Source of the DNA: Zeus faber
Lineage: Eukaryota > Chordata > Actinopteri > Zeiformes > Zeidae
DNA: 64,000 nucleotides
Reading direction: 5' to 3'
Assembly (NCBI GenBank): GCA_960531495.1
Contig: OY482855.1
Location: 3,100,001 to 3,164,000, forward strand
The translations under genes and the position numbers were made by a program. Of this stretch, positions 1-11,712 are shown piece after piece (within the stretch, counting starts at the first letter, position 1; the number at the start of each line of letters is the position of its first letter). The notes beneath the pieces are model-generated. The model ran no database searches and was not told where the DNA came from. It was given only the letters and a program-made list of their open reading frames with translations.

Positions 1-2
1 TC

Positions 3-65
3 ATCAACACAGACATACCTGTGGTTGACCTTGACAGCGACGACGACCAGGCACCACAAGCCTAA
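3..65 (+). CDS. possible C-terminal tail of a frame entering from the left edge
   Basis: An open frame runs in from the window edge and stops at 63-65. It encodes a short acidic tail containing DLDSDDDQ. The following 300 bases are A-rich and contain an AATAAA at 359-364, as a 3' untranslated region might. There is too little to name a family. It could be a host gene end, a transposon end or chance. Confidence 0.22.
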   Translation: MNTDIPVVDLDSDDDQAPQA

Positions 66-715
66 ACCGGATGCCTGGAAGGTGTTTTCCACAACCACAC
101 TGGACTGGTGAAACCTGAAAACATGACTCATCTACGGCTCGCATTCATCAACGGACCGGTGTTCCCACCTGGAAGACGGCGACCCTCGCTGATACCATCC
201 TCCATGCTGAACACGCCTGTAATGTAAAGTAAATACTAATGTAAATACTAAAACATAAATTGTGAAACATCACAAAAACTAAAAAATACACAAAAGCAAG
301 ACAGAGAGAAATCTCAACCCAAACCAACAACAATAGGTACATGTAAATGTATACTAAGAATAAAGCGGCAACAAATGTAATAAAACAAACAACTGTTACA
401 CGAGAAAAAAATGGTATGTCAACAAATAAACACGTTGTATATGGTTATCAGAATAAACCTAGCCCTTGACATCCGGTAAAACCCAGTGGGAAACCCAGGA
501 AGTCCTTTTGATGGAGGGGCGAAGGAAAAAGATGACCATATAACAAGGTGGGGAGTGGCCAGGCTAGAGGGGGATCGGACTGGAGGGGCGTGGGGTCCAA
601 GAGTCATCTGGTGGAGTGTTGAGTTCTTCACCACCTCTATATCTAACTCTGAGGAGCTCCATGCTTATAGTGTACCTGTCTCACAGAGGAACCATGGACC
701 GCAGCCCACAGCCAG
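66..715. other. non-coding stretch after the left-edge frame
   Basis: The first half is A/T-rich with a polyadenylation-like AATAAA at 359-364. The second half (about 460-700) is G-rich with no credible coding frame. No structure beyond this is visible. Confidence 0.3.
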
Positions 716-792
716 ACCTACATTTATGTATGTGACAATGTATGTATATGTATGTGACAAATAAAAATCTTGAATCTTGAATCTTGAATTTC
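716..792 (+). repeat. 3' tail of a non-LTR retrotransposon with TTGAATC repeats
   Basis: The sequence reads TATGTATGTGACAAATAAAA followed by tandem TCTTGAA units. The same tail occurs at 5490-5527 (+), at 20048-20108 (+, decayed) and reversed at 41220-41245, so it marks the 3' end of one family. Short tandem terminal repeats are typical of L2/CR1-like elements. The clade is inferred. Confidence 0.5.
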
Positions 793-1304
793 CAGCTCGG
801 CCAGGGGTGAGGGCAAGCCGGTCATACTGTATATTCTGAAGGGCTCATCTTTATCTCTGCTGAGTCCAGATGTTCGAAACTCCTAACAAGCTCTGTGAAA
901 GAGCTCTTTGTTCAACCATTCTGAGACTCACCATCACACCCCCCCTTAGAGATCGAACATCTCCACATAAGGTACTGAATAAAAGAGGCTTCAAAGAAAT
1001 GCGGAATAAAATGAATAACAACGAAAAATGCAGAAATGCATAACAAAATGAAAAACACATCCCAAAACAACACAACATCCGACATAAACTCTTTCCTAAG
1101 GGTTTTAAGTTTGGTCAATTCAACAGTGAATTTTCCATCTCGGGCCATGTTGTTAGGGAGCACATACAACATTTCGCACCAAACATAGCACATCCGCCTT
1201 GCTATTCAGCTAGAATCATGTCTAAGGCCAAATTATTTTGCCAGGCCACTCTGGAAGTTGTGTCTAACTGCTCACAAGGGCCTCACACATTAACAAATTA
1301 AAGC
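793..1304. other. no recognisable feature
   Basis: Mostly A-rich sequence. It may be continuous with the retroviral fossil to its right, but no domain can be read in it. Confidence 0.3.
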
Positions 1305-1950
1305 ACAATTAAAACTTGTAATTGGCAAAGTGTTGATTATAATAGATGTAGTTCACATTTGTCAATTGTTCACCAGGGACAAAGTATAGCCGCAAATCCA
1401 CCTGAAATTTGATTTTGTGCCTTAAATTTGTGAGGGTAGCCCCCTCGGAACTCCGAAGGCATCGATGTAGACACTGGGGGCATTTACAGATTGTGTTATT
1501 TTTCAGTTGAAATGGGTGCAGTGTATCATAAAGTCCCAGACGTATGGTGATGTGGCCATGTGTACTCCATTGGTTGTGGGGTCGTGAGTTTGACGACCCC
1601 ATTATTTTTTAGAGGATGAGCATGATGCCACAGAATCGGGAGTGCTATTAATAATATTGTGATTATTATGAATGCTAGGGTCCCTCTGAGTCTGCATAGT
1701 CGTTTAAATGGGTTAAATGGGTGCCATGTGCTTTGCCGGCTCATGGTTTCTGCTAGGTGTAATCATTGGGTGCGAGTACTTAGCTTTTGGCAGTGACGTT
1801 GGCTTCCTCGCTGGATGCAGCACTGATGGTGTTGGTGTTGTTTTGTCCACATTTGGCAGGGATGTTGGTTTGAGCGGGTGAGACAGTCCTGGTTGTTCAG
1901 TTGGTTCCGTTGGGTCAGTTGGGTTCAGTCGTGGTTATATATGGGTATCG
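1305..1950 (-). mobile_element. possible retroviral fossil: pol tail / envelope start
   Basis: On the minus strand a Pro/Thr-rich segment (about 1950-1760) is followed by a methionine, a basic patch and a strongly hydrophobic run (GTLAFIIITILLIALPILW). This resembles the end of pol followed by an envelope leader. The element looks broken and old. Assignment rests only on layout and composition, so it stays tentative. Confidence 0.33.
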
Positions 1951-2497
1951 TTCAATAATTATTCTATTGTCTATGCTGTGTGTGGCTTGGAGAGGGTGGA
2001 ACTCAGTGTTTTAATTATAATCTTGCTGTGTGGTGGCTAAGCTGTGGATCCTGGGCAGGATTAGTCACACACAAACATTCTTACATCATCAGGAAAGCGC
2101 ATGCAGTTGGAATCTCTTCTAGAAACTTCTCTCAGTATGCACCAACCTTCTAGCTGCTCACTTCCTCATATCTCTGTCCATCCTTTTCTCAACCACTTTT
2201 CCATGTAGTTTTATTTCCCTCACAATACAATAATATTTCCATAGTCTCTATCCTAACAGCACTCAAACAGCACTCAAACAACATTCATTTCAGCAATAAT
2301 GCTGAATAAGTCTTACCACGTCCCAGACACTCAACACTAATACAGATTTTCAAAATGGCTCTGCTCACCTTAGTTCCTATGGGCCCTGTTGACTGGTCGA
2401 GTGGTGGGGCAGATGATGATCTGCGGTTTAGACTGTACAACAAACCTTCATACTCTCACAGATTCCGTTTACACACGAACACAACAATGAATCATAC

Positions 2498-2498
<1 letters not shown>

Positions 2499-2577
<79 letters not shown>
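2499..2577. repeat. (AC)n followed by (GT)n, an inverted microsatellite
   Basis: About 15 AC units (2499-2527) are followed directly by about 24 GT units (2529-2577). The two arms are complementary, so the locus could form a hairpin. Long frames across it are repeat artefacts. Confidence 0.95.
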
Positions 2578-2578
<1 letters not shown>

Positions 2579-3859
2579 AGGAGGGGAGTCCAGGTCCAGA
2601 TCCAGGGGAGTTCCGGCCGGTAACATAGGATACAGAGAACTACGCTGATTAGATTCAAGATTCAAGATTTTTTTATTAGCATACAGTGGTGGTACTAATG
2701 GTTTCAGCATTCCCTGTCCCTTTTTCTGGCCCTGTCTCTTTCCCTGATCTTCATCTATCTGTCCCTTTTCCTCTCCCTGCTTCTTTTTCGTTTTCTTTTC
2801 TGACTTTGAACTGTTGTAGTTGATTTAGACTAAAATTACCAACCGTGGGGAATGCCAGATTCTCCCATTTAGTTGACTTGCCACTGTTCTTTTTAGACTT
2901 CCCAGAATCCTTCTTCTAGTGCTTTACTATTCCCGGTACCCATTGTGAAATTCAGTTAACAGTCCCAGACTGCACTCACAATTTCACAATTCCTTTGGCT
3001 TCCAAAGCTACTTTTCACACTGCCCGACTGCACTCCCACAACTTTCAAAGCTACTTTTTTTTTTTAAATGTTTGAATTTTTTTTATTTCATGATTGCCTT
3101 TTAACCTGGGGATTTACTTTGTGTCAATTAGTGATTCCTTATCCTCCCAATTTTATCGATTTCATGTACTTATTCCAGTCTCAATAGATAAATCAAATTC
3201 TATTTCACGTTCTTTATGGTCTCAATAGAACTGTGGAAACAAAATTCCATAGTCGTCACTATATTTCCAGGTTTCTTCTAAACCTTTGAAAAGAGGTTTA
3301 TAAGAAAGGAAAGTAGATCGAGGTGGCGCCCCGAAGTCCCACCGAAGGACAGTCCTCCAAACGAGGGTTTTGGGCAAAGGCCCGCCCCATCGCATCTGAC
3401 CAGATGCCCCGCCGCGTGCCCATCCACGTAGCAAGGTGTGCTCAGCACAGGAGACCAATTTCTAAAAAATTATTCATATAAACGGAGCAATAAATAAGAC
3501 AGCCCTTAACCTGCTATACTATGTTTCGCATTTTTAACCAAAGGAATAATAGCATTTGTTTTTGAAACTGTCAACTAAGCTTAGTGTGACTCAGCAGATG
3601 ATTTGTGTTGCTGTATGATGCACAGAGCCATTGGCGACCCCATATGGTGACGCCAGGCGACTGATAAATTGTATTCAGACCTTTGCCGAGCACAAACTAA
3701 AGGCCTAATTTTGATGAGTAATTGATTCCTGCGCTGCGTGAGGATCAATTCACTCCGTCTGTAATATTCAGTGTAGTGCCACACAGCAGGATTGCCTCTT
3801 ATAGACTTTCTCCCCCAGAGACTGACAGGGGGCAAGGGGGGGTAGATGCCTCCCCCACA
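2578..3859. other. unassigned A/T-rich sequence
   Basis: A short antisense TTGAATC motif lies near 2652-2672 and homopyrimidine runs lie near 3055-3090. The part from about 3560 onward may be leader or gag sequence of the fossil that follows. No protein domain is readable. Confidence 0.3.
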
Positions 3860-4480
3860 CCATCAGTCTCTCAGACAATAAGGATGCCCATTTCTGACAC
3901 AACAGAGACAGCAAGAATAACCATTTGACTCTGTTTGTTGTCTCAGCCGATACTGAGTCAACTAACACAACAATTATACCTGTTTACGAAACTTGGACAC
4001 ATGGGTGTACATGAAGCGCTTTTTGACATGGCCGCGGACATCACCTTGATGTCGTTGGCACTCTTCAATGAGCTACGGCCGGTGACACGCCATTCAAACA
4101 GGGAACCTGATATGAAAGGATCGGCGCTGAATTCCAACATATTCTCCCACATGTACCACCTTGACGTCGATGACATTGATACATTTTACGATGGGCTCGA
4201 TGGATCTCGTACACCCTGTGTATGTGTCTCCTCTGAATAACATTCCCTCGCTCATCGGCAAAGATCTCCTGACCGATTCAAGCCCCTAATTGATTTCAAA
4301 CATTTAGAGCTTTGGGCACAGGTCCACTCTCTCTTTTCCGTAACATACTCCACAATGACGCCACAATGTCATGGCCAAGAGATGGGCCTTTGAATCAACA
4401 ACACAGAGAAGGGCAGGCCCACTGGCAGAAAGTCAGAGGTCACTCTTGACTCCGAGGATGGGACAGAGAGCTCAATCACA
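3860..4480 (+). mobile_element. LTR-retroelement fossil, aspartic protease region
   Basis: The translation contains DMAADITLMSLALFNEL, which resembles the flap-to-core part of a retropepsin, followed by a region with the signature LIGKDLL. The piece is short, clearly broken and probably old. It is the protease part of a retrovirus-like or Ty3-like polyprotein. No LTRs are visible next to it. Confidence 0.5.
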
Positions 4481-4484
4481 CTTG

Positions 4485-5045
4485 TGCCAAATAGGTTGCC
4501 CTTGAGAGGACACCCTGGCAATTCTGATCAGCCTTTTTCCCTGACCCACCCACCTCAACAATATGTGTGGTCGCTCAGGATCCGTCTTGGGTGTGGACTA
4601 CGGTGTGGGGCCATATATCTGGCTGTCTGTGGGTATCATGGTGTGTGCAGGTGTTGTATGTGTGCACTTTGGGGGGGCAGAGTGTCCTCACGCCCTCTGG
4701 GACTGGTTTACGCTCCCCAGGGCCATGCATGGGTGTTGCTCCGCGGGCTATCACAGGAAGAGGCCATGTGCCGAATTGCTGTCCCGATTTTCCTGAACTT
4801 AATTATCTTTGTCTACACATGTCATCTGGTGTATCTACAGTATGTTTATGTTTTTCCATGTACATGTTGCTGTTTGTTACTATGTTTATTTGTCTCAGCC
4901 ATGGTGATTCTCTCCCACTTGGAGTAGTAATGAGGATTAGTTGTTTTGTTTGACCAAAAAAATGGGAAGATGTTCTCCAAAGAGGGATTGGTGGCCGTCT
5001 TGTGTAACAAAAAAGCTGTGCTCTTGTCATCCCACAGGTCATCCA
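4485..5045 (+). repeat. unclassified interspersed repeat (family X), copy 1
   Basis: The 3' part (about 4740-5045) aligns by eye with 22210-22500, 56085-56280 and 58085-58350. It has the shared order GGAAGAGGCCA, TATGTTTATTTGTCTCA, a CATGGTGATTCT-like block, CTCCAAAGAG and GCTGTGCTCTTGTCAT. The 5' part is G-rich and lacks the CA tract of the other copies. The 3' end abuts the next retrotransposon. No coding capacity is visible. Confidence 0.6.
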
Positions 5046-5527
5046 CAAGACAGGGGTCCTCACTGAGCCATACACATAGGCTCCACTACCTACTGTACTA
5101 TATGTAGCATACTGTACCGCATATTGTGTCACTGTTCTGGGTTGTTCGTGATGCCGTATTGCTGCGCCGTACTGTTGTATACTGTGCTGTATTATCCCAA
5201 ACACTACCTCACTTTATTCACATGCCACTTTAATGCACATATCTGTATATACATAATTGCCTATTCCATATACATACGCATATTCCCTCTATCTATTCCA
5301 TTTTATTTTTATTGTATTTTATTTTATTCTATATATTTTTATTTTATTCTATAAGTAATCAACTTACTGCATTACGTTTTAGGAGTCAGTTAGTTGGTCT
5401 ATCAGAAATACATTTTTCCTAGGACATATTGTGTGCTATCACCGGGTGTGTTGCATTACATTTCACTGCATAAATGTATGAAAGCATGTATATGTAAGTG
5501 ACGAATAAAAAATCTTGAATCTTGAAA
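5046..5527 (+). repeat. non-LTR retrotransposon 3' end, TTGAATC-tailed copy A
   Basis: This aligns in reverse complement with 41217-41700 over nearly its whole length. Shared blocks include the GCTCCACTACCTACTGTAC box, a TTTATTTTATT-rich stretch, the CACCGGGTG box and the terminal TCTTGAA repeats. It is a 5'-truncated LINE or SINE tail with no coding part. The clade is uncertain and L2-like is the best guess. Confidence 0.65.
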
Positions 5528-5560
5528 ATGTGTGTGAGTGTATCTGTGTGTGTGTTTTTA

Positions 5561-5604
<44 letters not shown>
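5561..5604. repeat. (TA)n(CA)n microsatellite
   Basis: Alternating TA units pass into about 14 CA units just upstream of the timm29 promoter. Confidence 0.9.
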
Positions 5605-5699
5605 GACGAAACGTAATTACATTTACGCCAGCAATTAAATTGACAATCGTAGCTTAAACATAAAACTTCGGAGTTAAAGGTTGTTGTCAACTAACTATG

Positions 5700-5861
5700 T
5701 TAGGCGGTCAGTATTTTATGTTAGGTTGGAGACGCATGCGCGTTACCGGTGACTCGTACCACGCAAGCGCCATTGTCGTACCACTGCCGTAAAGTGACAA
5801 ATTGCACGTGCGCAGAAGCGATCTGGCGCGCGACCTTGGACGGAGGGTCATTGTTGGGGAA
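5700..5861 (+). promoter_or_regulatory. timm29: timm29 promoter with NRF1-like sites
   Basis: This is a short GC- and CpG-rich island in an A/T-rich setting, ending at the timm29 start codon. A palindromic CGCATGCGC core lies at 5733-5741. A GCACGTGCGCA site, also an E-box, lies at 5804-5814. Both resemble the NRF1 consensus YGCGCAYGCGCR. NRF1 is known to drive many nuclear genes for mitochondrial proteins, which suits this gene. There is no TATA box. Binding is inferred. Confidence 0.55.
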
Positions 5862-5955
5862 ATGATGGCTGCGTCCGTGGTGATAAGAAAGCTTTCTTCC
5901 GCGGCTGCGGCGATCAATGTCACCCGATGGGAGAAGTTAAAAAATAGTAAAGCAG
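5862..5955 (+). CDS. timm29: timm29 exon 1: Tim29 N-terminus
   Basis: Exon 1 codes for 31 residues beginning MMAASVVIRKLSSAAAAINV and ends in a canonical donor (GCAG|GTAAGAA) in phase 1. The basic, alanine-rich start resembles the N-terminus of Tim29. The last base plus the first two bases of exon 2 form a glycine codon, giving ...KAGVWCRSL, which parallels KPGVWARLG in human TIMM29. Two adjacent ATGs (5862 and 5865) are possible starts; I took the first. Tim29 is a metazoan subunit of the TIM22 carrier translocase in the inner mitochondrial membrane. The upstream GC-rich island supports a real transcription start. Confidence 0.85.
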
Positions 5956-6546
5956 GTAAGAAATGAACCTGGCGTTTTGTTCCGTTGTCTGCACATTTGT
6001 GCGTGGATGTGTTTTGTGACGGTGACGAGTCACAAGAAAACCCATGTTTTTTTCGTGTCTGTCTTGAGATAAAATAACACTATTTATCACAGGGAGGTGT
6101 TCAAGTTGGATTAAAGTTGTATGCTGGAATTTAAATACTCGAAATAATTTAAAGCGTGTTCCATAACTTACGTAACGTAACGTACTGTCGCGTTTTTATA
6201 TAGATGCTGTATCACATGCCAGTAGTTAGTCAACAGTTTAGCTAAGGCTTCACAATATGAGACGTGTATGTACCATGTGTACATTCATGTGCTGCAATTG
6301 TAGTTGAATTGATTGAAACTGGTACCGATTCGATAACAGTATCAAAGTCTGACGTGCATACGCCAGACTTTTATTTTTTAAACAGTTTATTTTTTCAATA
6401 GTCCTTATGTCAAAAAATGTTGTCAACTATAAAATTTGTAACATCTTTCCAGTTTATATGTACATTTACAAGACCAAAATAGATGGGAGCAAGTTTAAGG
6501 ATGTAATTCACAGAACGAGCAATTTACATCTACGTCTCTCTTTAAC

Positions 6547-8312
6547 ATCACCATCAGGTCTCTTGCTTGGCGGCGGGGGCGACGCCATGCGTAGAGCTAA
6601 TCAGTTTCACCAATCTTCTCCATTTGGGTCGGTCCAGTGCTAGGGACTCGGGTTCAGCAAGCGACAGGTCCATTTGGTGTAGGTCCCTGGTGACGGCATC
6701 AATCCAACGGGTGCGGGGGGCACCGCAGGGGAGTTTCTAGCCGGCAGCTTTAGGTTGGCGGTTGAGGATAGTGTGAGTAGGGTGTTCCGAGGGGAGCCTT
6801 GTGACATGACCATACCAGCACATCCGACGCTGTGCTGCCAGGTGGGACACAGGGGGCTGTTGGGTGCGTTCCCGCAGCATGATGTTGGAAACCCTATCTT
6901 GCCATTTTATCCCCTCTATTGAGCACAGTGCTCTGGTGTCAAAGCCATCGATTCTGGCATCCAGGGTCTTGTTGAGAGGCCAGGTTTCTGCTCCGTAGAG
7001 GAGGATGGAGAGGACTGAGGTGTTATAAATCCTTAGTTTGGTCGCTCTTGATATGGAGTGGTGTCTCCACAGCGGCTTCCAAAGTGTTTTCATGGCACTG
7101 GCTGCCAGGGCACGTCTCCGGTTTATTTCAGGTGAAATGGCCCGGGTGAGAAGTATGCGGGTGAAGATTTTGCCTGGGATAGACAGGAGTGTGATGCCTC
7201 TGTGGTTGCTGCAGACCATTTTATCACTCTTGTGTTTCCAGAAGGGGAGGATGATACCCCTGGTCCAGTCTTCCGGGGGGTGCTCAGTTATCCCGACATG
7301 ATTGATGATTTCGGTGAGCCAGTCAATGGTGTTGTCACCGCCCAATTTCATCGTTTCAGCTGTGATATTGCAAATACCAGGGGCTCTGTCATTTCTCACT
7401 TTGGTCATAGCTTGCGCGACCTCTACTTTGGTGACGGGGTCTATGCTGCAGTTGTCATTTGCGCTGGCATTTTCAGATGAAATGGTGAGAGTGGGATCAG
7501 TTTGGGGTGCGGGGTGATGCAGAAGGTCACTGACGTGCTCCTTCCAGCGGCTGATGCATTCCTCCTCGGAGTTCAGTATGATACCCTGTGCGTCCTTTAC
7601 CTGGACTGCCTTCTGTTGGGGGCCTGATTTCACTCGCCTCAGGGTTCGATATACTTGGGTGAAGTTGTTATTTTCTGCGGCAGACTCCAGGCATTCTGCT
7701 TCTCCTTGCCATAATCTCTCCCTGTCTTCTTGTATCGCGGTGTTGCATATGCGATTTAGGCGACGGTATTCAGTCATGTCGCCCCTTAGACGTGCTGCTC
7801 TACGGAGCTCTATGATTTCTAGCGATGTTGGTGTTATCCAGGGGCGCCTAGGTGTATGGTGAGGGCGTCGGATGGAGTCAGGTTCCAGTTGGTGAGTTCT
7901 TCTTTAGCCAGGGCATTATACCGGTTGGAGATGGAGTTGGTAAACACTTAGGTGATGGTTGGATCCTGGAGATGAGAGGATCTCAGTCGAGGTGGTGCCC
8001 GTAATGATGGAACATCCTTTAACTTCAGTCTCAACTGGGCAACCAATAATCGGTGGTCCGTGTTGCCTAGCTGGGCTCCACGATACACACGGGAGTTGGT
8101 AACACTGGATTTCCAGCGACTGGAGATGATGATGTGATCTAAAGCCTTGCGGGTTTTGCCATCATTGCTATACCATGTCCATTTGTGTATGTTCTTCCTG
8201 GGGAACCACGTGTCTACAATAGATAGGGCCCCAGCACTGCATAGATGCTGGAGGCGGTCACCGTTGTTGTTGGTGATGGGATCTGAAGATTCTGGGCCAA
8301 TGATGTTTTTGG
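6547..8312 (-). mobile_element. LINE (Nimb/I- or RTE-like) inserted in L1-A
   Basis: The minus strand codes for the end of an AP endonuclease (8310-7860: WTWYSNDGKTRKALDHIIIS, NTDHRLL). A reverse-transcriptase open frame of 346 residues follows (7777-6737), with HRGITLLSIPGK and a C-terminal RHHSISRATKLRIYNTSVL / LYGAETWPLN block. The RT core between these, including the catalytic ADD block, is missing without loss of frame (junction near 7115). The copy is 5'-truncated. CTCTTTAAC flanks it at 6538-6546 and 8313-8321, a 9-bp target-site duplication inside L1-A. The clade is inferred from sequence style. Confidence 0.8.
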
Positions 8313-9964
8313 CTCTTTAACGTTTATAAGAAATGTTTCACAGTATAGAATCTATGGATCAACTTCAATGAAATTGATTTTATCTTATTTGTTAGAAAGA
8401 ACTTTTGTCCAGTCAATATTGCTAACAAAATTCATCCAATAAAATGTTACTACAGGAATATAAACCATGTTGTCCTCAAACAAAGCCCTTGTTCTGGAGT
8501 TCATACCTGCTATTAAAAGAAAAACATGAATGTATGTACTGTCCCAGATGGAATAGCGTAAAAAACATATAAATTATTTTGGAGTTATAGGAATATTGTG
8601 CCCCTCCATCTGTCAAGAAAGTCTGAGTATCTGTACAGTAGCCATTTTTTATTAAACTGGCTCACTAGCATAATACCATTGTTAAACCATGTGTCATAAA
8701 ATAATTACTTGTTCTTATATACAATACCGGTAACAGTTGTTCCAAATATAACATATTTGCGGCGAGAAATTGTGCTTGTAAATCAGCACCCATGCCAAAA
8801 TAATCTGTTGATGAAAATTAGAAAGTTTAACTGGGAATATTTTTGAATATTAGAGTTAAAAAACAGAATGAATTATAGGCAACCTAAATGCGAAAAGCTG
8901 TGATGAGAGATGAAATTCTATATAGAAGTATGTTTTCTTTGATATTGTTTGATCCAGTTTATTTTGAATATATTGTTAAGAGAGCAGAAGTCTATAAACG
9001 TATGCCCATCATTGTTTTATGTATTCATAACTACAGATTTTTGCCTATAGTGGGTTCTGTTTTTTCATAAGAAATTGCTTAGCGTCCTATTAATTGATTT
9101 ACATATTGAATTGTCAACATATATTGACTGGGCAGCATAGGGTAGACAAGACATACCTTCTGTCTTAGTGAGCAGAACTCTTCCCTTCAGAGACAAGTCT
9201 CTTTATAACAAGTGGTTGAGATCCTTTTTGGGTCATTTCAATAATTGGAGTAAAGCTTTAAGTGCCTCTGAATTTCCTATCTTAAGTAATTTGGAGCCCA
9301 AGATATGTAACAGCTTTTCTTACAGGAAAAATAGAAACTGAAATCCCTCGACAATAATTCACTGTTAATAAATCACATATATTAAGATTAAGGGACAGCT
9401 CAGATGCCTTGGAGAAGAACTGGATAATACTGACTGCCACCGATACTTGGGAAGAATCCTTCCCAAGAAACAGGGCCATATCATCTGCCGACTGGCTGAT
9501 AATTATTTCGCTGTTGGCAATCACAATGCTTTTAAAGAGCTGGCTTTAATCTAATAATTAAAATGTTGTTAAATCTGTAAATTTAAGAAGAGGTATACTG
9601 ATAATGGACACCCTTGCCGGATCCCGCATTTTAAGGGATGTCTTGGTGATGTGCCACTGTTGAGTTTCATAGAGCTGTTTCTATAAGTATATAATGTTTT
9701 GACTGATTTGCAAAGCAAATTACCAAAGCCGAACTTGTGTCGAGTAAACATCATAAAATCATGTTCGGAAATAAGTCATCTTGAACAAAATCTGAGTAAC
9801 CTAATATATCAGAAACGTATCTTACATTGTTAGAAATATGGCTATTTTGCATAAACCTTGTTGACTTTTGTCAATGATGGTATCTAGTACAGAATTGAGT
9901 CTATAAGCCAGAATTAAAGCAAAGACATTGTAATTATTAATCATTTAATAAGGAAATTGGGCAC

Positions 9965-11337
9965 TAGGGGTGTGGATCTCTCCCTTATAAGACGATCCGA
10001 TATCCAGATACATGGGCTACGATACATTTTAATACAGAACGATTCAGTGCGATGCGATCTGATACATTTCTTAATAGGGCTTCCACCTGAGAGTCGATGA
10101 GTCAAATCATCCGTCGGAAACCCGTCAGTCGACTGAAGCTGCTTTTACACATGCACTCCAGACATTGTCAGGAGTTGCCCTTTCACACATGAAGCACACT
10201 TGCTGAGATTAATGTCAGACACTACCTTACCTGGAAATACTCAGTTTGGTCTAGGCGAGAGGCGGCGTCTAGGAAGAGCGTGCAGGAGGCAGGATGTGAC
10301 GCAATGATGCTGCGGAGTTTTAGCACACCCAAGATCTTTTTTTTTTATCATAATTTTTTGCAGTCAGTATCCACCACAATAAGAGGATAATACAGATAGA
10401 AGCTTACAGAATGCAGAGGAATAAAATTTCAGTGAGGAATTATAAATAAGGGGAATCATAAATGTATTTTATGTGTGAATTGTTTGGACACAAACACGGC
10501 TCCATGCGCCCCGATGGCGGAGGGCAACACGGGGAGCAGAGCCCCGTTTCGCCAAAAAAAAAAAAAAAAAAAAAGTGTGGGGAAGGGGCACGACTTGTAG
10601 ACTTGTTAAGATTATTTTCTGCGTGTATCGCGTGGAGAGGGGGTGATCGGAGAGAGGGAGAGAGTCACTGAGAAAGTGTCCCCATTATGCATAGTTTAGT
10701 TCCATACTGTTACATACCTACATGGTTGGTTCCATAAGGAGATAAAATAAGGAGTAACTCCGTAGGAGTAAAATAAAATAAAAGCACACACCCCATCGCT
10801 GGAGCGTGCATCATCTGTACCGTCAGAGAGTGAGCCAGGTGTGCACAATGTGCCCCAGTTGCTCCCTCTCCGCGCCCTGCCTCGGGATGACACCCTTGGC
10901 GGCTGCGCCTGTCTTGCCAATAGGAAGAGCCGAGCTGGCCCAGCCCGGTCGCTTCCACCTCCATGTGTTGGTTACTGTGGGCGGTTAACAAGCCGTGTGT
11001 GCGTGCGTGCGTGCGTGTGTGTGCGCGGAAACACAAAGTCGGGGAGAAGTGAGGGAAAAGTGTTCGATTGTCTGTTCAATGGCATGAAAGTAACATGACC
11101 TGTAACGTTAGATCAGTAAGCCTTCTGAGGCAGGTTAGTTTATTCTAAAGTAGAATTAGCAGCGAAGCTTCAGTCAACTGATTCGTCACTTCAAAATCGG
11201 GCCATCGACCGGTTCATAGTACATTTAGATCGATCTAGGGGTCCCCGTATTTATGTAGTCGCATCTTTAACGTTAAAACCGGTTTCTCATTCGTATCGGT
11301 GAATCGTTACGAACCCTCGTCGTTGAATCGAACCCTT
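9965..11337. mobile_element. non-autonomous hAT-like element in L1-A
   Basis: An exact 8-bp duplication TTGGGCAC (9957-9964 and 11338-11345) flanks it, and removing one copy restores the L1 reading DNW-PISLLN. The ends are TAGGGGTGTGGAT on the left and, reversed, AAGGGTTCGATTC on the right. An 8-bp duplication with such ends fits hAT. No transposase frame is seen. Inside are an A21 run (10554-10574) and a GTGC-rich simple repeat near 10990-11030. Some internal sequence may be a further insertion. Confidence 0.7.
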
Positions 11338-11364
11338 TTGGGCACCAGTTATCTAATACGGATA

Positions 11365-11652
11365 CTCCTCACTTAACGACTGAGTTCCGTTCTTAGGACC
11401 AGGTCGTTAAGCGAATTGGTCAATAAACGTGGACCCGTGTTATTTAACGGTAAGAGGGCGTGGCGATTGCGAATACTAGTGTAGTAAAAACTGACTGCGG
11501 GAACGAGACTAAGACTGAAAACAGTGATGCGCAATGAGATGCAGGATGCAGCGTGCATGCCGCGGTATTGTACGCAGAACACAATACAGACTGGTCAGAT
11601 AGCTGGTCGTAAGTCCGAACAGTCGTTAAAAGGTAGGTCGTTAAGTGAGGAG
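11365..11652. mobile_element. mariner-like MITE in L1-A, copy 1
   Basis: The element begins CTCCTCACTTAACGAC and ends with its exact reverse complement, with TA on both sides (11363-11364 and 11653-11654). It is 288 bp long without coding capacity. Removing it rejoins the L1 frame. A second, truncated copy lies at 31228-31470. Confidence 0.8.
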
Positions 11653-11712
11653 TACCTGTTGAGGGCATCTTTTTTTAGGTTTAGAAATCAATGTGATTAG
11701 ACTCTTACATAA

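Noticed and set aside
10990-11040. A regulatory GC-rich element
   Set aside because: It is a GTGC/GTGT simple repeat within a non-autonomous hAT-like element.
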